This document shows, piece after piece, positions 38,401 through 48,005 of a DNA stretch of 64,000 bases. The translations under genes were made by a program, and so were the position numbers. The notes beneath the pieces are model-generated. The model worked only from the letters and a program-made list of their open reading frames with translations. It ran no database searches and had not been told where the DNA came from. Positions within the stretch are counted from its first letter, which is position 1. Each line of letters opens with the position of its first letter. Source of the stretch: Tianweitania sediminis (GTDB lineage Bacteria > Pseudomonadota > Alphaproteobacteria > Rhizobiales > Rhizobiaceae); assembly GCF_017813335.1 (NCBI RefSeq), contig NZ_JAGIYY010000001.1:372001-436000 (forward strand). The letters run 5' to 3'.

Positions 38401-39816
38401 TCAGAGCTGGGTGATGCCCCAGGGCCCATGATGGGCGCCTGGCTTGTCGATGCGTTCAAAGGAATGGGCACCAAAGAAGTCCCGTTGCCCCTGGATGAGG
38501 TTCGCCGTGCCGCGGCCCTGGCGATACATGTCGAAATAGGACAAGGCGGAGGAAAGGGCAGGCACCGGCAATCCTGCGGTCGCCGCGCGTGCCACAACCT
38601 TGCGCAAGGCGCCCTGCGTTTCCTGCATCATCTCGACGAATGCGGGCACCATCAGAAGGTTGGTTTCCGCACTCGCGCCATCATAGGCGGTGGCAATGGT
38701 GGTCAGGAATTGGGAACGAATGATACAACCGGCGCGCCAGATGCGGGCGATCTCCGGCAGCGGAAGGTTCCAGCGATAATCCTGGGATGCGCCGCTCATC
38801 ACCGCAAAGCCCTGCGCATAGGCCGCGATCTTGCCGGCAAGCAGCGCCAGTTCGAGCTCCCTCAGAAACGCGTCGGAGCGCTCCACGCTGGGAGAGGTTC
38901 TGCCGTAGGCCTGTTCCGCGGCTTCCCGCTCCGCCTTGAGGGCGGACAGGCTGCGAGCCGCCACCGCGGCTTCGATCGCCGTGGCGGGAACGCCGATCTG
39001 CTGCGATTCGATCGCCGACCAGCGGCCGGTGCCCTTCTGCCCCGCACGATCGAGGATGATGTCCACGATAGGCTGACCGGTTTCCGCGTCCTCGGTGTCG
39101 AGAACCCGGGCGGTGATATCCACGAGATAGGAGTCGAGCCGCCCTTGGTTCCATTTGGCGAACACCGGAGCCATTTGCTTGGCGCTCATGCCGAGGCCGT
39201 CGCGCATGATGCCGTAGATTTCGGCGATCATCTGCATGTCGGCATATTCGATGCCGTTGTGGATCGTTTTCACGAAATGGCCGGCGCCGTTTTCACCCAG
39301 CCAGGCGCAACACGGATCGCCCTCGTACTGGGCCGCGATATCCAGCAGAACCGGCTCGACGCGCTTGTAAGAGGCTTCTGCGCCACCCACCATGATGGAA
39401 GGGCCATGGCGGGCCCCAACTTCCCCGCCGGACACGCCCATGCCGATGAACTGCAGCCCCGTTCCCTCTAGGGTCAAGGTGCGGCGGATCGTGTCGCGGA
39501 AATTTGCGTTACCCGCGTCGATGATAATGTCCTCGCGCGACAGGAGCGGGCGAAGGATGTCGATCTGTTCGTCAACCGGATCGCCTGCCATGATCATCAG
39601 GATGATCGGCCGCGGCGGGCGAATCGCCTGCACGAACTCCTCGATGGTTGTGCAGGGCAGGATCTTCTCGCGCAAATCGCCGGCCGTTTCAAAGAAGGTG
39701 CCGGTCTTGGCGGTGGTGCGGTTGAACACCGCGATGTCGTGACCCTTTTCCGCAATGTTCAGCGCCAGGTTGGCGCCCATCGTGCCGAGACCAATCAGGC
39801 CGATTTCCGCTTGCAT
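38401..39816 (-). CDS. gnd: 6-phosphogluconate dehydrogenase, decarboxylating (NADP-dependent)
   Basis: 471 residues, the full length of the long type. Rossmann motif IGLIGLGTMGANLALNI with FNRTTAKT (NADP-type), catalytic GAGHFVKTIHNGIEYADMQ and the tail DMYRQGRGTANLIQGQRDFF. It converts 6-phosphogluconate to ribulose 5-phosphate with CO2 and NADPH in the pentose phosphate route. GGGGAG lies nine bases before the ATG. Probably the first gene of gnd-mgrA. Confidence 0.95.
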   Translation of the reverse strand: MQAEIGLIGLGTMGANLALNIAEKGHDIAVFNRTTAKTGTFFETAGDLREKILPCTTIEEFVQAIRPPRPIILMIMAGDPVDEQIDILRPLLSREDIIIDAGNANFRDTIRRTLTLEGTGLQFIGMGVSGGEVGARHGPSIMVGGAEASYKRVEPVLLDIAAQYEGDPCCAWLGENGAGHFVKTIHNGIEYADMQMIAEIYGIMRDGLGMSAKQMAPVFAKWNQGRLDSYLVDITARVLDTEDAETGQPIVDIILDRAGQKGTGRWSAIESQQIGVPATAIEAAVAARSLSALKAEREAAEQAYGRTSPSVERSDAFLRELELALLAGKIAAYAQGFAVMSGASQDYRWNLPLPEIARIWRAGCIIRSQFLTTIATAYDGASAETNLLMVPAFVEMMQETQGALRKVVARAATAGLPVPALSSALSYFDMYRQGRGTANLIQGQRDFFGAHSFERIDKPGAHHGPWGITQL

Positions 39817-39957
39817 GCCGCACTCCCCATTTCGACGCCGGGTGACGCTGTCGGTTTTCCCAAAGACAACTTCGGGTGTGGGATGTTGGTCAGGAAGCGC
39901 CGCAGGTCAACCGCGGTGCTTGCGTGGCTGCCATGCATCCGGATGAGGGATGCTGCC

Positions 39958-40389
39958 TCAAGCCTTGCGTCGCTTGCGCCCGTAGAGCTCCAGCCGGTGA
40001 TGGACGACGTCGTAGCCGAGCCGGCGCGCAATTTCGTTTTGAAGATCTTCGATCTTGTCCGACTGGAACTCAATGACATCGCCCGTGTCGAGATCAATCA
40101 GGTGGTCGTGATGCTCGCCGCCCGCGCCTTCAAACCGCGACGGACCGCCTTCGAAAGCATGGCGATGGATGGCGCCGAGGCCTTCCAGCACCTTCATCGT
40201 GCGATACACCGTGGACAAGGAGATGCTCGGGTCGATTGCCGCGGCCCGGCGGAAGATTTCCAGCGCATCCGGATGATCGTCGGTCGCCTGGAGGATGCCG
40301 ACGATCACCTTGCGCGGGCGCGTCAAGCGGATCCCCGCGCGCTTCAGCTCACCTTCATAATCCCGCTTTGGCGCTGCACGATCCGTCAT
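39958..40389 (-). CDS. mur: Fur family metal regulator, Mur-like (manganese uptake)
   Basis: 143 residues from ATG 40389; the longer open frame upstream is antisense to sitA and not real. The winged helix ([37 protein letters not shown]) and metal-binding [19 protein letters not shown] are present; the Cys pairs of zinc-structural Fur are missing, as in rhizobial Mur. Divergent from sitABCD with two Fur/Mur-type boxes in the shared 136-base gap, so it likely represses manganese uptake when Mn is sufficient. Irr is less likely: the heme-binding motif is absent. Confidence 0.85.
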   Translation of the reverse strand: MTDRAAPKRDYEGELKRAGIRLTRPRKVIVGILQATDDHPDALEIFRRAAAIDPSISLSTVYRTMKVLEGLGAIHRHAFEGGPSRFEGAGGEHHDHLIDLDTGDVIEFQSDKIEDLQNEIARRLGYDVVHHRLELYGRKRRKA

Positions 40390-40416
40390 GGCCCCAACAT
40401 GCCCGATCACAACGCC

Positions 40417-40436
40417 AGTTGCAAAGATTCGCAACT
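40417..40436. promoter_or_regulatory. Mur/Fur-type box, mur-proximal
   Basis: AGTTGC-N8-GCAACT, with TTGCAAA and TTCGCAA halves; an imperfect copy of the second box. 28 bases upstream of the mur start, so it could serve autoregulation. Confidence 0.5.
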
Positions 40437-40448
40437 GGGTGCTTCTTT

Positions 40449-40465
40449 TTGCAAATGATTTGCAA
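40449..40465. promoter_or_regulatory. Mur/Fur-type box, sit-proximal
   Basis: TTGCAAAT-G-ATTTGCAA, perfect 8-base arms around one base, 61 bases before the sitA start. TGCAAAT-type repeats are the known style of Mur/Fur operators in Rhizobiales. Confidence 0.7.
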
Positions 40466-40525
40466 CTGCATTGACGGATGAGCCGAGCTCCCCTAAGTCT
40501 GTCCATGTTCCAGTGGAGTTTCTCC

Positions 40526-41422
40526 ATGCGTGTTTGCCGAGCCATTCTCGTTCTGTTGTTCGCCGCGCTGCCGGTCGTCGCATCCGCCCAAAACCAAGCG
40601 GGCGACCGGCTGAAGGTCGTCACTACCTTCACCATCATCGCCGATATCGCCCGCAACGTTGCCGGGCAGGCCGCGGATGTTGTGTCCATCACCAAACCGG
40701 GCGCTGAAATTCACAACTACCAGCCGACGCCTGGCGACATTATCGGCGCGCAGGACGCCGACCTCATCCTTTGGAACGGCCTCAATCTGGAACAATGGTT
40801 TGAACGCTTCTTGCGCAACCTTTCGGACGTTCCTTCCGTCGTGGTGTCGGACGGTGTCGAGCCGCTGTCGATCGGGGACGGCCCTTACCAGGGCAAGCCC
40901 AACCCGCACGCGTGGATGTCGGGCAGCGATGTGCTGATCTACGTGGAAAACATCCGCAAGGCACTGTCAGCCCAGGATCCTGCCAACGCCGCCATCTACG
41001 CCGCCAACGCCCGCGCCTATGCCGACGAAATTCGCGCGACGCTCGAGCCGCTGCGGGCCGCGATGGAGGCCATCCCCGAGGATCGCCGCTGGCTCGTGAC
41101 GAGCGAGGGCGCTTTTTCCTATCTGGCGCGCGATTTCGGCCTGCAGGAAGCCTATCTGTGGCCGATCAACGCCGACAGCCAGGGCACGCCGCGCCAGGTG
41201 CGGCAGGTGATTGACCTCGTGCGCGAACACAAGATCCCGACCGTTTTCAGCGAAAGCACCGTATCGCCGGATCCGGCCCAGCAAATCGCCCGCGAAACCG
41301 GTGCTCAATATGGCGGGGTGCTTTATGTGGACTCGTTGAGCGACGCCGATGGGCCCGTGCCGACCTACCTGGATCTCCTGCGGACAACCACGGAAACCAT
41401 CGTGAAAGGACTGAACCCTTGA
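40526..41422 (+). CDS. sitA: Manganese/iron ABC transporter, periplasmic binding protein
   Basis: 298 residues. I choose ATG 40526 over two earlier in-frame ATGs because GGAG at 40515-40518 is well placed and the product then begins with a clean signal peptide ([21 protein letters not shown] cleavage). Cluster A-1 metal ligands: His63 (IHNYQPTP), His128 (NPHAWMS), Glu194 (TSEGAFSYL) and Asp249 (VSPDPAQQ), the two-His, Glu, Asp set of Mn/Fe proteins. First gene of sitABCD. Confidence 0.93.
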   Translation: MRVCRAILVLLFAALPVVASAQNQAGDRLKVVTTFTIIADIARNVAGQAADVVSITKPGAEIHNYQPTPGDIIGAQDADLILWNGLNLEQWFERFLRNLSDVPSVVVSDGVEPLSIGDGPYQGKPNPHAWMSGSDVLIYVENIRKALSAQDPANAAIYAANARAYADEIRATLEPLRAAMEAIPEDRRWLVTSEGAFSYLARDFGLQEAYLWPINADSQGTPRQVRQVIDLVREHKIPTVFSESTVSPDPAQQIARETGAQYGGVLYVDSLSDADGPVPTYLDLLRTTTETIVKGLNP

Positions 41423-42291
41423 GCCAAGAAGCGGGCTTGGCTGTTCGTCAGGTCACCGTCACCTATCGCAATGGCAACACTGCGCTGCGCGATGCAAGCT
41501 TCGCCGTCCCTGTCGGCTCGATTGCCGCTCTTGTGGGCGTGAATGGCAGCGGCAAGTCCACCTTGTTCAAGGCGATCATGGGCTTTGTCCCGCTCGCGCG
41601 CGGCGCGGTCACCGTGCTCGGCGGTACAATCCAGGAAGCGCTGAAGCGGAACCAGATCGCTTATGTGCCTCAAAGTGAAGAGGTCGACTGGACCTTCCCC
41701 GTTCTCGTGGAAGACGTGGTGATGATGGGCCGCTATGGCCGCATGAATTTCCTGCGGATTCCGAAACAAGCGGATCGTGATCGCGTGGACACGGCGCTGA
41801 CGCGCGTGGGCATGCAGGACTTTCGCAAGCGCCAGATCGGCGAACTGTCCGGTGGCCAGAAGAAGCGTGTGTTTCTGGCGCGCGCCCTTGCCCAGGAAGG
41901 CAAGGTAATCCTGCTGGACGAGCCGTTCACCGGCGTCGACGTGAAGACCGAAGAAGCGATCATCGACCTTCTGACCGCCTTGCGAGAAGAAGGCTGCATC
42001 ATGCTTGTGTCGACGCACAATCTCGGCTCCGTGCCGCGCTTCTGCGATCGCGCCGTTCTGATCAACCGCACGGTCCTCGCATCCGGGCCAACGCGCGAGG
42101 TGTTCACGCATGACAACCTGGAACGCGCCTTTGGCGGCGTGCTGCGGCAGTTCACGCTGGGCGGCACCGACCTCCATGACGACGAGGACGAGCGCCGCGT
42201 CACCGTCTTGACAGACGATGAACATCCCTTCGTGATCTACGGGGATGAGCAACGCAAAGCGGCAGCCGACCCTAGCGGTGAGAAGCCGTGA
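41419..42291 (+). CDS. sitB: Manganese/iron ABC transporter, ATPase
   Basis: 290 residues with a TTG start overlapping the sitA stop by four bases; AAAGGA eight bases upstream supports it. Walker [11 protein letters not shown]-loop region [10 protein letters not shown], signature [15 protein letters not shown] and Walker [13 protein letters not shown] are intact. A ~45-residue acidic C-terminal tail follows the ATPase domain. Energises import through SitC/SitD. Confidence 0.94.
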   Translation: MSQEAGLAVRQVTVTYRNGNTALRDASFAVPVGSIAALVGVNGSGKSTLFKAIMGFVPLARGAVTVLGGTIQEALKRNQIAYVPQSEEVDWTFPVLVEDVVMMGRYGRMNFLRIPKQADRDRVDTALTRVGMQDFRKRQIGELSGGQKKRVFLARALAQEGKVILLDEPFTGVDVKTEEAIIDLLTALREEGCIMLVSTHNLGSVPRFCDRAVLINRTVLASGPTREVFTHDNLERAFGGVLRQFTLGGTDLHDDEDERRVTVLTDDEHPFVIYGDEQRKAAADPSGEKP

Positions 42292-43145
42292 CGGCGCTGC
42301 TCGAGCCCTTCGGCTATAGCTATATGGTGAATGCCATCTGGGTCAGCGCGCTGGTGGGGGGCGTTTGCGCCTTTCTGTCCGCATTCCTGATGCTGAAAGG
42401 CTGGTCGCTGATCGGCGATGCGCTGTCCCATGCGATCGTGCCGGGCGTCGCGGGCGCCTACATGCTCGGCCTGCCGTTTGCGCTCGGGGCGTTCCTGTCC
42501 GGCGGCCTCGCGGCCGGCGCTATGCTGTTCCTCAACCACCGCACCAAACTGAAGGAGGATGCGATCATCGGCCTGATCTTCACGTCGTTCTTTGGCGTCG
42601 GCTTGTTCATGATCTCGCTGCAGCCCACGGCGGTGAATATCCAGACGATTATGCTCGGCAACATCCTTGCCGTGACGCCCGGCGACACGTTGCAGCTCGT
42701 GCTGATTGCCGGCATCTCGCTCGTGATCCTTCTTTTCAAATGGAAGGATCTCATGGTGGTGTTCTTTGACGAGAACCACGCGCGGACGATCGGCCTGCGC
42801 CCTGGCCGGTTACGAATTCTCTTCTTCACGCTGCTGGCTGCTTCCACTGTTGCGGCGCTGCAAACGGTGGGTGCGTTTCTGGTGATCGCCATGGTGGTAA
42901 CACCCGGCGCCACCGCATATCTCCTGACCGACCGGTTTCCGCGCCTCTTGATGATTGCGGTTGCGATCGGCACCCTTTGCAGCCTGTTTGGAGCCTACTT
43001 CAGCTATTTTCTGGATGGCGCGACGGGCGGCGTCATCGTCGTGCTGCAAACGCTGATCTTCCTGCTCGCCTTCGTGTTTGCGCCGAAGCACGGGCTTCTT
43101 GCCGCCCGGCGCAGGAGCCACGAAGCGCTCCAGGCGGAGGCGTGA
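42288..43145 (+). CDS. sitC: Manganese/iron ABC transporter, permease 1
   Basis: 285 residues, GTG start overlapping the sitB stop (GTGA). ABC-3 family permease with about eight membrane spans and the [20 protein letters not shown] motif of metal permeases. Paired with sitD as a heterodimeric channel. Confidence 0.93.
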   Translation: MTALLEPFGYSYMVNAIWVSALVGGVCAFLSAFLMLKGWSLIGDALSHAIVPGVAGAYMLGLPFALGAFLSGGLAAGAMLFLNHRTKLKEDAIIGLIFTSFFGVGLFMISLQPTAVNIQTIMLGNILAVTPGDTLQLVLIAGISLVILLFKWKDLMVVFFDENHARTIGLRPGRLRILFFTLLAASTVAALQTVGAFLVIAMVVTPGATAYLLTDRFPRLLMIAVAIGTLCSLFGAYFSYFLDGATGGVIVVLQTLIFLLAFVFAPKHGLLAARRRSHEALQAEA

Positions 43146-44011
43146 TGCCTACCCTCACCGATTGGCTGGTTTGGCCGTTTCAGTTTCCCTTCATGCAGCA
43201 GGCTTTCGTGATGGCGCTTGTGGTGGCCATTCCCATGGGCCTCCTGTCCGCGTACCTCGTCTTGAAAGGCTGGTCGCTAATGGGGGACGCCATCAGCCAT
43301 GCCGTGCTTCCCGGCACCGTTCTGGCCTACATCGCTGAAATTCCGCTGGCGATCGGCGCCTTCGCTGCGGGCATGATCTGCGCGCTGGCGACGGGATTTC
43401 TGAAGGAAAACAGCCGGATCAAGGAAGACACCGTCATGGGCGTGGTGTTTTCAGGCATGTTCGGCTTCGGACTCGTGCTTTACACAAAGGTTCAGACCGA
43501 CCTCCACCTCGACCACATCCTGTTCGGCGACATGCTCGGGCTGGTGTGGGGTGATGTGGTGGAAACCGGGATCATCGCTCTTGTCGTGGTGCTGTTGATC
43601 CTCGTTTTTCGCCGCGATCTTCTCGTGGCCGCCTTCGACGAGCAGCATGCCCGCGCCATCGGATTGCCCGTGCGGCTGCTGCATTACGGCTTGCTCAGCG
43701 TCCTCGCGCTCACCATCGTGGGCGCGCTGAAGTCGGTGGGCATCATCCTTGCCGTCGCGCTCTTGATCGGACCGGGCGCTATCGCCTTTCTGCTGACGAA
43801 GCGCTTCGAACGGTTGCTCCTTACGTCAACGCTGATTGCGAGCGCTTCGTCGCTCGCCGGCGTTTACATGAGCTTTTTCGTTGATAGCGCGCCCGCTCCC
43901 ACGATCGTAGTGATCCTGGCTGCGCTGTTCGTTGTTGTTTTCCTGGGCACAAGCGCAAAAAACCGCGCCGCCGAACGGGTCGGCGGCACGGTTCAAGATC
44001 AGGATCCGTAA
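43145..44011 (+). CDS. sitD: Manganese/iron ABC transporter, permease 2
   Basis: 288 residues from the ATG that shares a base with the sitC stop (TGATG). ABC-3 permease, paralogous to sitC (LVLKGWSLMGDAISHAVLPGT), with eight or so spans and a short basic tail. Last gene of the operon; it converges on rpsU with 6 bases between stops and no clear terminator. Confidence 0.93.
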   Translation: MPTLTDWLVWPFQFPFMQQAFVMALVVAIPMGLLSAYLVLKGWSLMGDAISHAVLPGTVLAYIAEIPLAIGAFAAGMICALATGFLKENSRIKEDTVMGVVFSGMFGFGLVLYTKVQTDLHLDHILFGDMLGLVWGDVVETGIIALVVVLLILVFRRDLLVAAFDEQHARAIGLPVRLLHYGLLSVLALTIVGALKSVGIILAVALLIGPGAIAFLLTKRFERLLLTSTLIASASSLAGVYMSFFVDSAPAPTIVVILAALFVVVFLGTSAKNRAAERVGGTVQDQDP

Positions 44012-44017
44012 AGGAAA

Positions 44018-44287
44018 TTAGGCGCGAGCAGCCGGAGCCGGAGCACCCGGACGCGGGGTCATCGGCTTCTTCTTCGGCGCAGCGATCAGGCCTTCGCGCT
44101 GAGCGAGCTTGCGGGCAGCCTTGCGGCTACGGCTGACAGCTTCGGCCTTTTCACGGGCGCGGCGCTCGGACGGCTTTTCATAGGCGCGGCGCGCCTTCAT
44201 CTCGCGAAACACGCCTTCGCGCTGCAATTTCTTCTTCAAAACGCGGAGCGCCTGCTCCACATTGTTGTCACGGACGAGAACCTGCAA
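44018..44287 (-). CDS. rpsU: 30S ribosomal protein S21
   Basis: 89 residues. The S21 core [20 protein letters not shown], then [20 protein letters not shown], is complete; the tail is alanine/proline/lysine-rich, longer than in enterobacteria as usual for Rhizobiales. S21 sits near the anti-Shine-Dalgarno region of 16S rRNA. A small hairpin (arms 44345-44349 and 44352-44356) lies in its leader, of unknown meaning. Confidence 0.93.
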   Translation of the reverse strand: MQVLVRDNNVEQALRVLKKKLQREGVFREMKARRAYEKPSERRAREKAEAVSRSRKAARKLAQREGLIAAPKKKPMTPRPGAPAPAARA

Positions 44288-44442
44288 TGGCTGACCCCTT
44301 GGTCTTCTTGTTCGAATTTTCCGGGCAAAGCGACCTGAACAGGACTCCCTCGGGAGCCCAACACGGTCGACGGATGCGCTTCACCTAGGGCCAAACGGCC
44401 GAATCCGCAACCCTTCCACAGCAAAAATCCTGCGCGGCGCGG

Positions 44443-46815
44443 TCAATCGCCGTAGGGAACCCAGACGTTTTTGATCTCGACGGCTCGTTTCAGGAAGCGA
44501 TCGATTGCGCCATCTTGCCCATTCCAGTCGACGGAAAGGCCGCCGCTGGTCCAAACGCGCTTGAGGTTTCCCGCCGACTCGCGCTCGGCCTCCGCGGCCG
44601 TTGCCTTGTCGGTCACCAGCCACAAGCCGTCCACATCATCATGGCGGGCAAGCACCTTCGCCAAGTCAGCGCCCGGCCCGGTCACGATGTTGATGGCACC
44701 GGCGGGAACGTCCGAGGTCTCGATCACGCTGTAAAGATCTGTGGCCAGCAGCGGCCAGCGCGCCGATGGCACAACCACCACAGTGTTGCCCATGGCAAGC
44801 GCCGGGGCGAGCATTGCCACCAAGCCCAGCAAAGGCTGCCCGTCAGGCGTGACGATGCCGATCACGCCCAGCGGCTCGTTGAGGGCCATGGCCACGGCTC
44901 GCATCGGCGGATTGTGGACGCGGCCCTCGACCTTGTCGGCCATGCCGGCGCAGGCAAAAAGACGCTCGATCGAAGCCTCGACCTCCTCGCGCGCCTTATC
45001 GGCCTCAACGCCCGTCAATCGTTGCAGACGCTGGGCGAACTCCCCCGTTCGGGCGGACAGGTTCTCGGCCAGATAATAAAGGACTTGGGCGCGATTATAA
45101 GCAGTTGCGCTCCCCCAGCTCCTGGTTGCTGCGCGGGCAGCCGAAACAGCGTCGCGGATGTCCTTGCGGTTGCCGACACCCGCTTCGCCAACAACCGCGC
45201 CCCCATGATCCAGCACACCATAGCTGTAGTTGCTGTCCGGACGCACCTGCTTGCCGGCAATGAAGAGCTTCGGTGTGCGGTCAATCAGATCGCCCGGGGC
45301 GCCGTCAGCCACCTGGAAGGTATAAGGCTCGAGGACGGATCGAGTGCCCCCGTGCGCCGGCTTCAGGTAGGCCTGCATGCCCTCGATCCCGCCCTCGCGG
45401 CCAAAGCCGCTTTCACGATATCCCCCGAAGCCAACGGCCGCATCGAACATGTTCGTGCCGTTAATCCAGACGACGCCAGCCTTCAACGCCGGCGCCACCT
45501 GCAAGGCGAGGCCGATCGTTTCGCTCCAGATCGAAGCCGCCAGCCCATAGCGCGTGTTGTTTGCGAGTTCGATTGCCTCCGCCGTGTCTCGAAAGGTCAT
45601 GCTCACCAGCACGGGGCCGAAGATTTCTTCCTGCGCAAGCAGATTGGCGGGGGCGAGATCCGACACCAGCGTCGGCGCAAAGAAGTGACCGCTCGTGGGC
45701 AATTCCCCCTGCGGCTGCCAACAGGCCGCACCTTGCGCCACCCCTTCCGCCACAAGACCGCGAACGCGCTCCAGTTGCGTCTGGTCCACCAGCGGCCCGA
45801 TGTCCGTGTTCTTGTCCAGTGGATCCCCGACGCGAAGCCGCGCCATCCGCGCCTTCACCTTGCGCAGGAATTCACCCGCAACGCTTTCCTGCACCAGCAG
45901 GCGCGAGCCTGCACAGCAGACCTGACCCTGATTGAACCAGATCCCGTCAACCAGGCCCTCCACCGCGGAATTGAGGTCAGCATCCTCGAACACGATAAAG
46001 GGGGATTTGCCGCCAAGCTCCAGGGAAAGCTGCTTGCCGGAACCTGCGGTTCGTCCACGGATGATTTTGCCGACCTCGGATGAGCCGGTGAACGCGATCT
46101 TTGCGACATCGGAATGGGTGACGATCGCCTCGCCGACCTCTGGACCACCCTGCACGATGTTCACCACGCCTTTCGGCACGCCCACGCGCTCGCAGATTTC
46201 GGCAAACAGAATGGCCGTCAAAGGCGTGAATTCGGCCGGCTTCAGCACCACCGTACAACCGGCTGCCAGCGCCGGCGCGATCTTCCAGCTGAGCATCAGC
46301 AGCGGAAAGTTCCACGGGATGATCTGTCCGCACACGCCGACCGAAACCATCCCCGGTGCTTCGCGGTCGAGGTTCTGCGCCCAGCCGGCATGGTGGATGA
46401 AGTGGCGAATGGCCAGCGGAACGTCGATGTCGCGGCTTTCGCGGATTGGCTTTCCGTTGTCGATCGTTTCCAGCACGGCAAACAGCCGCGCATGCCGCTG
46501 GATTGCACGGCCAAGCGCATAAAGCACACGTGCGCGCCCGTAGCCGGATGTTTCGCGCCAGGCAGGCAGGGCAGCAGCGGCGGCGGCTACGGCACGATCC
46601 ACATCCGAGGCATCCGCTTGCGAAATATCGGCGAGATGGCGGCCCTGCGCCGGCTCAGCCGTGGCAAAGGTCCGCCCGGATGCCGACGCGGTCCACGCTC
46701 CGTCGATAAACAGCGCTCGGGAGAAATCGCGCCCGGCAATCCAGCGATCGGCTTCCGCTCGGGATTCCGGCGCCGGGCCATAGTCCATCGCTCCGAAGCG
46801 TTCGAGAATGTTCAT
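44443..46815 (-). CDS. Two-domain aldehyde dehydrogenase, ALDH16 type
   Basis: 790 residues, nearly twice a normal ALDH. Residues ~1-490 form a full ALDH with Glu266 (LELGGKSPF) and nucleophile Cys300 (GQVCCAGSRLLV). Residues ~500-790 are a second, truncated ALDH-like domain with an NAD-fold and no catalytic cysteine. This active-plus-pseudo layout is that of the ALDH16 family, whose bacterial members are active and whose physiological aldehyde is unknown. It follows deoC by 13 bases, so oxidation of acetaldehyde released by deoxyribose-phosphate aldolase is a reasonable guess. Confidence 0.87.
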   Translation of the reverse strand: MNILERFGAMDYGPAPESRAEADRWIAGRDFSRALFIDGAWTASASGRTFATAEPAQGRHLADISQADASDVDRAVAAAAAALPAWRETSGYGRARVLYALGRAIQRHARLFAVLETIDNGKPIRESRDIDVPLAIRHFIHHAGWAQNLDREAPGMVSVGVCGQIIPWNFPLLMLSWKIAPALAAGCTVVLKPAEFTPLTAILFAEICERVGVPKGVVNIVQGGPEVGEAIVTHSDVAKIAFTGSSEVGKIIRGRTAGSGKQLSLELGGKSPFIVFEDADLNSAVEGLVDGIWFNQGQVCCAGSRLLVQESVAGEFLRKVKARMARLRVGDPLDKNTDIGPLVDQTQLERVRGLVAEGVAQGAACWQPQGELPTSGHFFAPTLVSDLAPANLLAQEEIFGPVLVSMTFRDTAEAIELANNTRYGLAASIWSETIGLALQVAPALKAGVVWINGTNMFDAAVGFGGYRESGFGREGGIEGMQAYLKPAHGGTRSVLEPYTFQVADGAPGDLIDRTPKLFIAGKQVRPDSNYSYGVLDHGGAVVGEAGVGNRKDIRDAVSAARAATRSWGSATAYNRAQVLYYLAENLSARTGEFAQRLQRLTGVEADKAREEVEASIERLFACAGMADKVEGRVHNPPMRAVAMALNEPLGVIGIVTPDGQPLLGLVAMLAPALAMGNTVVVVPSARWPLLATDLYSVIETSDVPAGAINIVTGPGADLAKVLARHDDVDGLWLVTDKATAAEAERESAGNLKRVWTSGGLSVDWNGQDGAIDRFLKRAVEIKNVWVPYGD

Positions 46816-46828
46816 AAAGCCGATGCCT

Positions 46829-47890
46829 TCAAGCCATGGCGTGGCGATAGCCGGCCGAATAACGGCCGGTGAGGTGGTGTTCGAGCTGGCGCTCGATGTC
46901 GGTCAGGAGACTCGACGCACCGAAGCGGAAAAGATCCGGCTCGAGCCATTCCCGACCAAGCTCTTCCTTTATCAGCACCAGCCAATCGAGCGATGCCTTG
47001 GCGGTGGAAATCCCGCCCGCCGGCTTGAACCCGATCCGAATGCCGGTCGCCTCGTGGTAGGCCCGAATGGCGCGCACCATCACGAGGCCCACTGGCAGTG
47101 TAGCGTTCACGCTTTCCTTGCCGGTGGACGTCTTGATGAAATCGGCGCCCGCCATCATGGCCACCATGGATGCGAGGCCGACGTTGCGGAGCGTGGCCAG
47201 ATCGCCGGTGCCGAGGATCACCTTCAGGTGAGCATCCCCGCACGCTTGCCGAAACGCCTGCACCTCCTCGAACAGTTCTTCCCACCGCCCGGCGAAAACC
47301 AAGCCGCGCTTGATCACCACGTCGATTTCGGTTGCACCGGCCGCGACGGACAGCTCGATCTCGCGGATCCGTGTTTCCAGGGGTGCCAGACCGTGAGGAA
47401 AGGCTGTGGAGACTGCCGCAACCTCAACCCCGCTGCCCCGGAGCGCATGCGCCGCGGTCGCAACAAAAGGATGATACACACACACCGCAGCAGGGCGGAT
47501 CACCGTATCCCCAAGTCCGAGGCCTTGCCGCAGATCGCGGCTCAAGGGGTTCAACGCCTTCGCGCAAAGCCGGCGGACCCGCTCGTCCGTGTCGTTGCTG
47601 TTGAGCGTCGTCAGGTCCATGAGAGCAAGGGAGCGCAGCAGCCATGCCGCTTGGTTGTCACCCTTGATCGACCGCCTTTTCGTCAGGGTGGAGGCACGCC
47701 GCTCCAGGCCGCTCAGGTTGACGCGGCGCAGCGCATCAAGAAAGCGCACGTCAAAAGGCATGCCGGGGTTCCGCTCAGGCAGAGTGTCCGGCGCGCTGGT
47801 GTTTGCGGCGACGCGACCCTGGCGCAGTTGAACGAGTTCGGCCGAGTTTTGTGTTTTGCCGCTGTTAGGCGTCTTGGGGTGCATGGTCAT
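46829..47890 (-). CDS. deoC: Deoxyribose-phosphate aldolase, long form
   Basis: 353 residues, closer in size to the eukaryotic-like DERA than to the ~255-residue E. coli enzyme. Schiff-base Lys253 in ADFIKTSTGKESVNAT and the second lysine Lys289 in GFKPAGGIST are present. It splits 2-deoxyribose 5-phosphate into acetaldehyde and glyceraldehyde 3-phosphate, the last step of deoxynucleoside salvage. The first ~60 residues are a less conserved extension; a start at a later ATG (for example MPFDVRF) cannot be excluded. No other deo gene is nearby. Confidence 0.9.
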   Translation of the reverse strand: MTMHPKTPNSGKTQNSAELVQLRQGRVAANTSAPDTLPERNPGMPFDVRFLDALRRVNLSGLERRASTLTKRRSIKGDNQAAWLLRSLALMDLTTLNSNDTDERVRRLCAKALNPLSRDLRQGLGLGDTVIRPAAVCVYHPFVATAAHALRGSGVEVAAVSTAFPHGLAPLETRIREIELSVAAGATEIDVVIKRGLVFAGRWEELFEEVQAFRQACGDAHLKVILGTGDLATLRNVGLASMVAMMAGADFIKTSTGKESVNATLPVGLVMVRAIRAYHEATGIRIGFKPAGGISTAKASLDWLVLIKEELGREWLEPDLFRFGASSLLTDIERQLEHHLTGRYSAGYRHAMA

Positions 47891-48005
47891 GGAAGCGCCT
47901 CCGGACCCGCTGACCTTGATGTTTCATGCCAGGACGTCCGGCAAGGAAAACGATCATCTCCCACATGGGCGTCGGAAACAAGGCCGACGGGTTGCTGGCT
48001 TCCCT

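Noticed and set aside
40390-40695. Upstream extension of the mur frame
   Set aside because: It would cross the operator region and run antisense through sitA; the family starts at 40389.
44345-44356. Small hairpin in the rpsU leader
   Set aside because: A 5-base stem with a 2-base loop is too short to form a stable structure and no matching leader motif is known to me.
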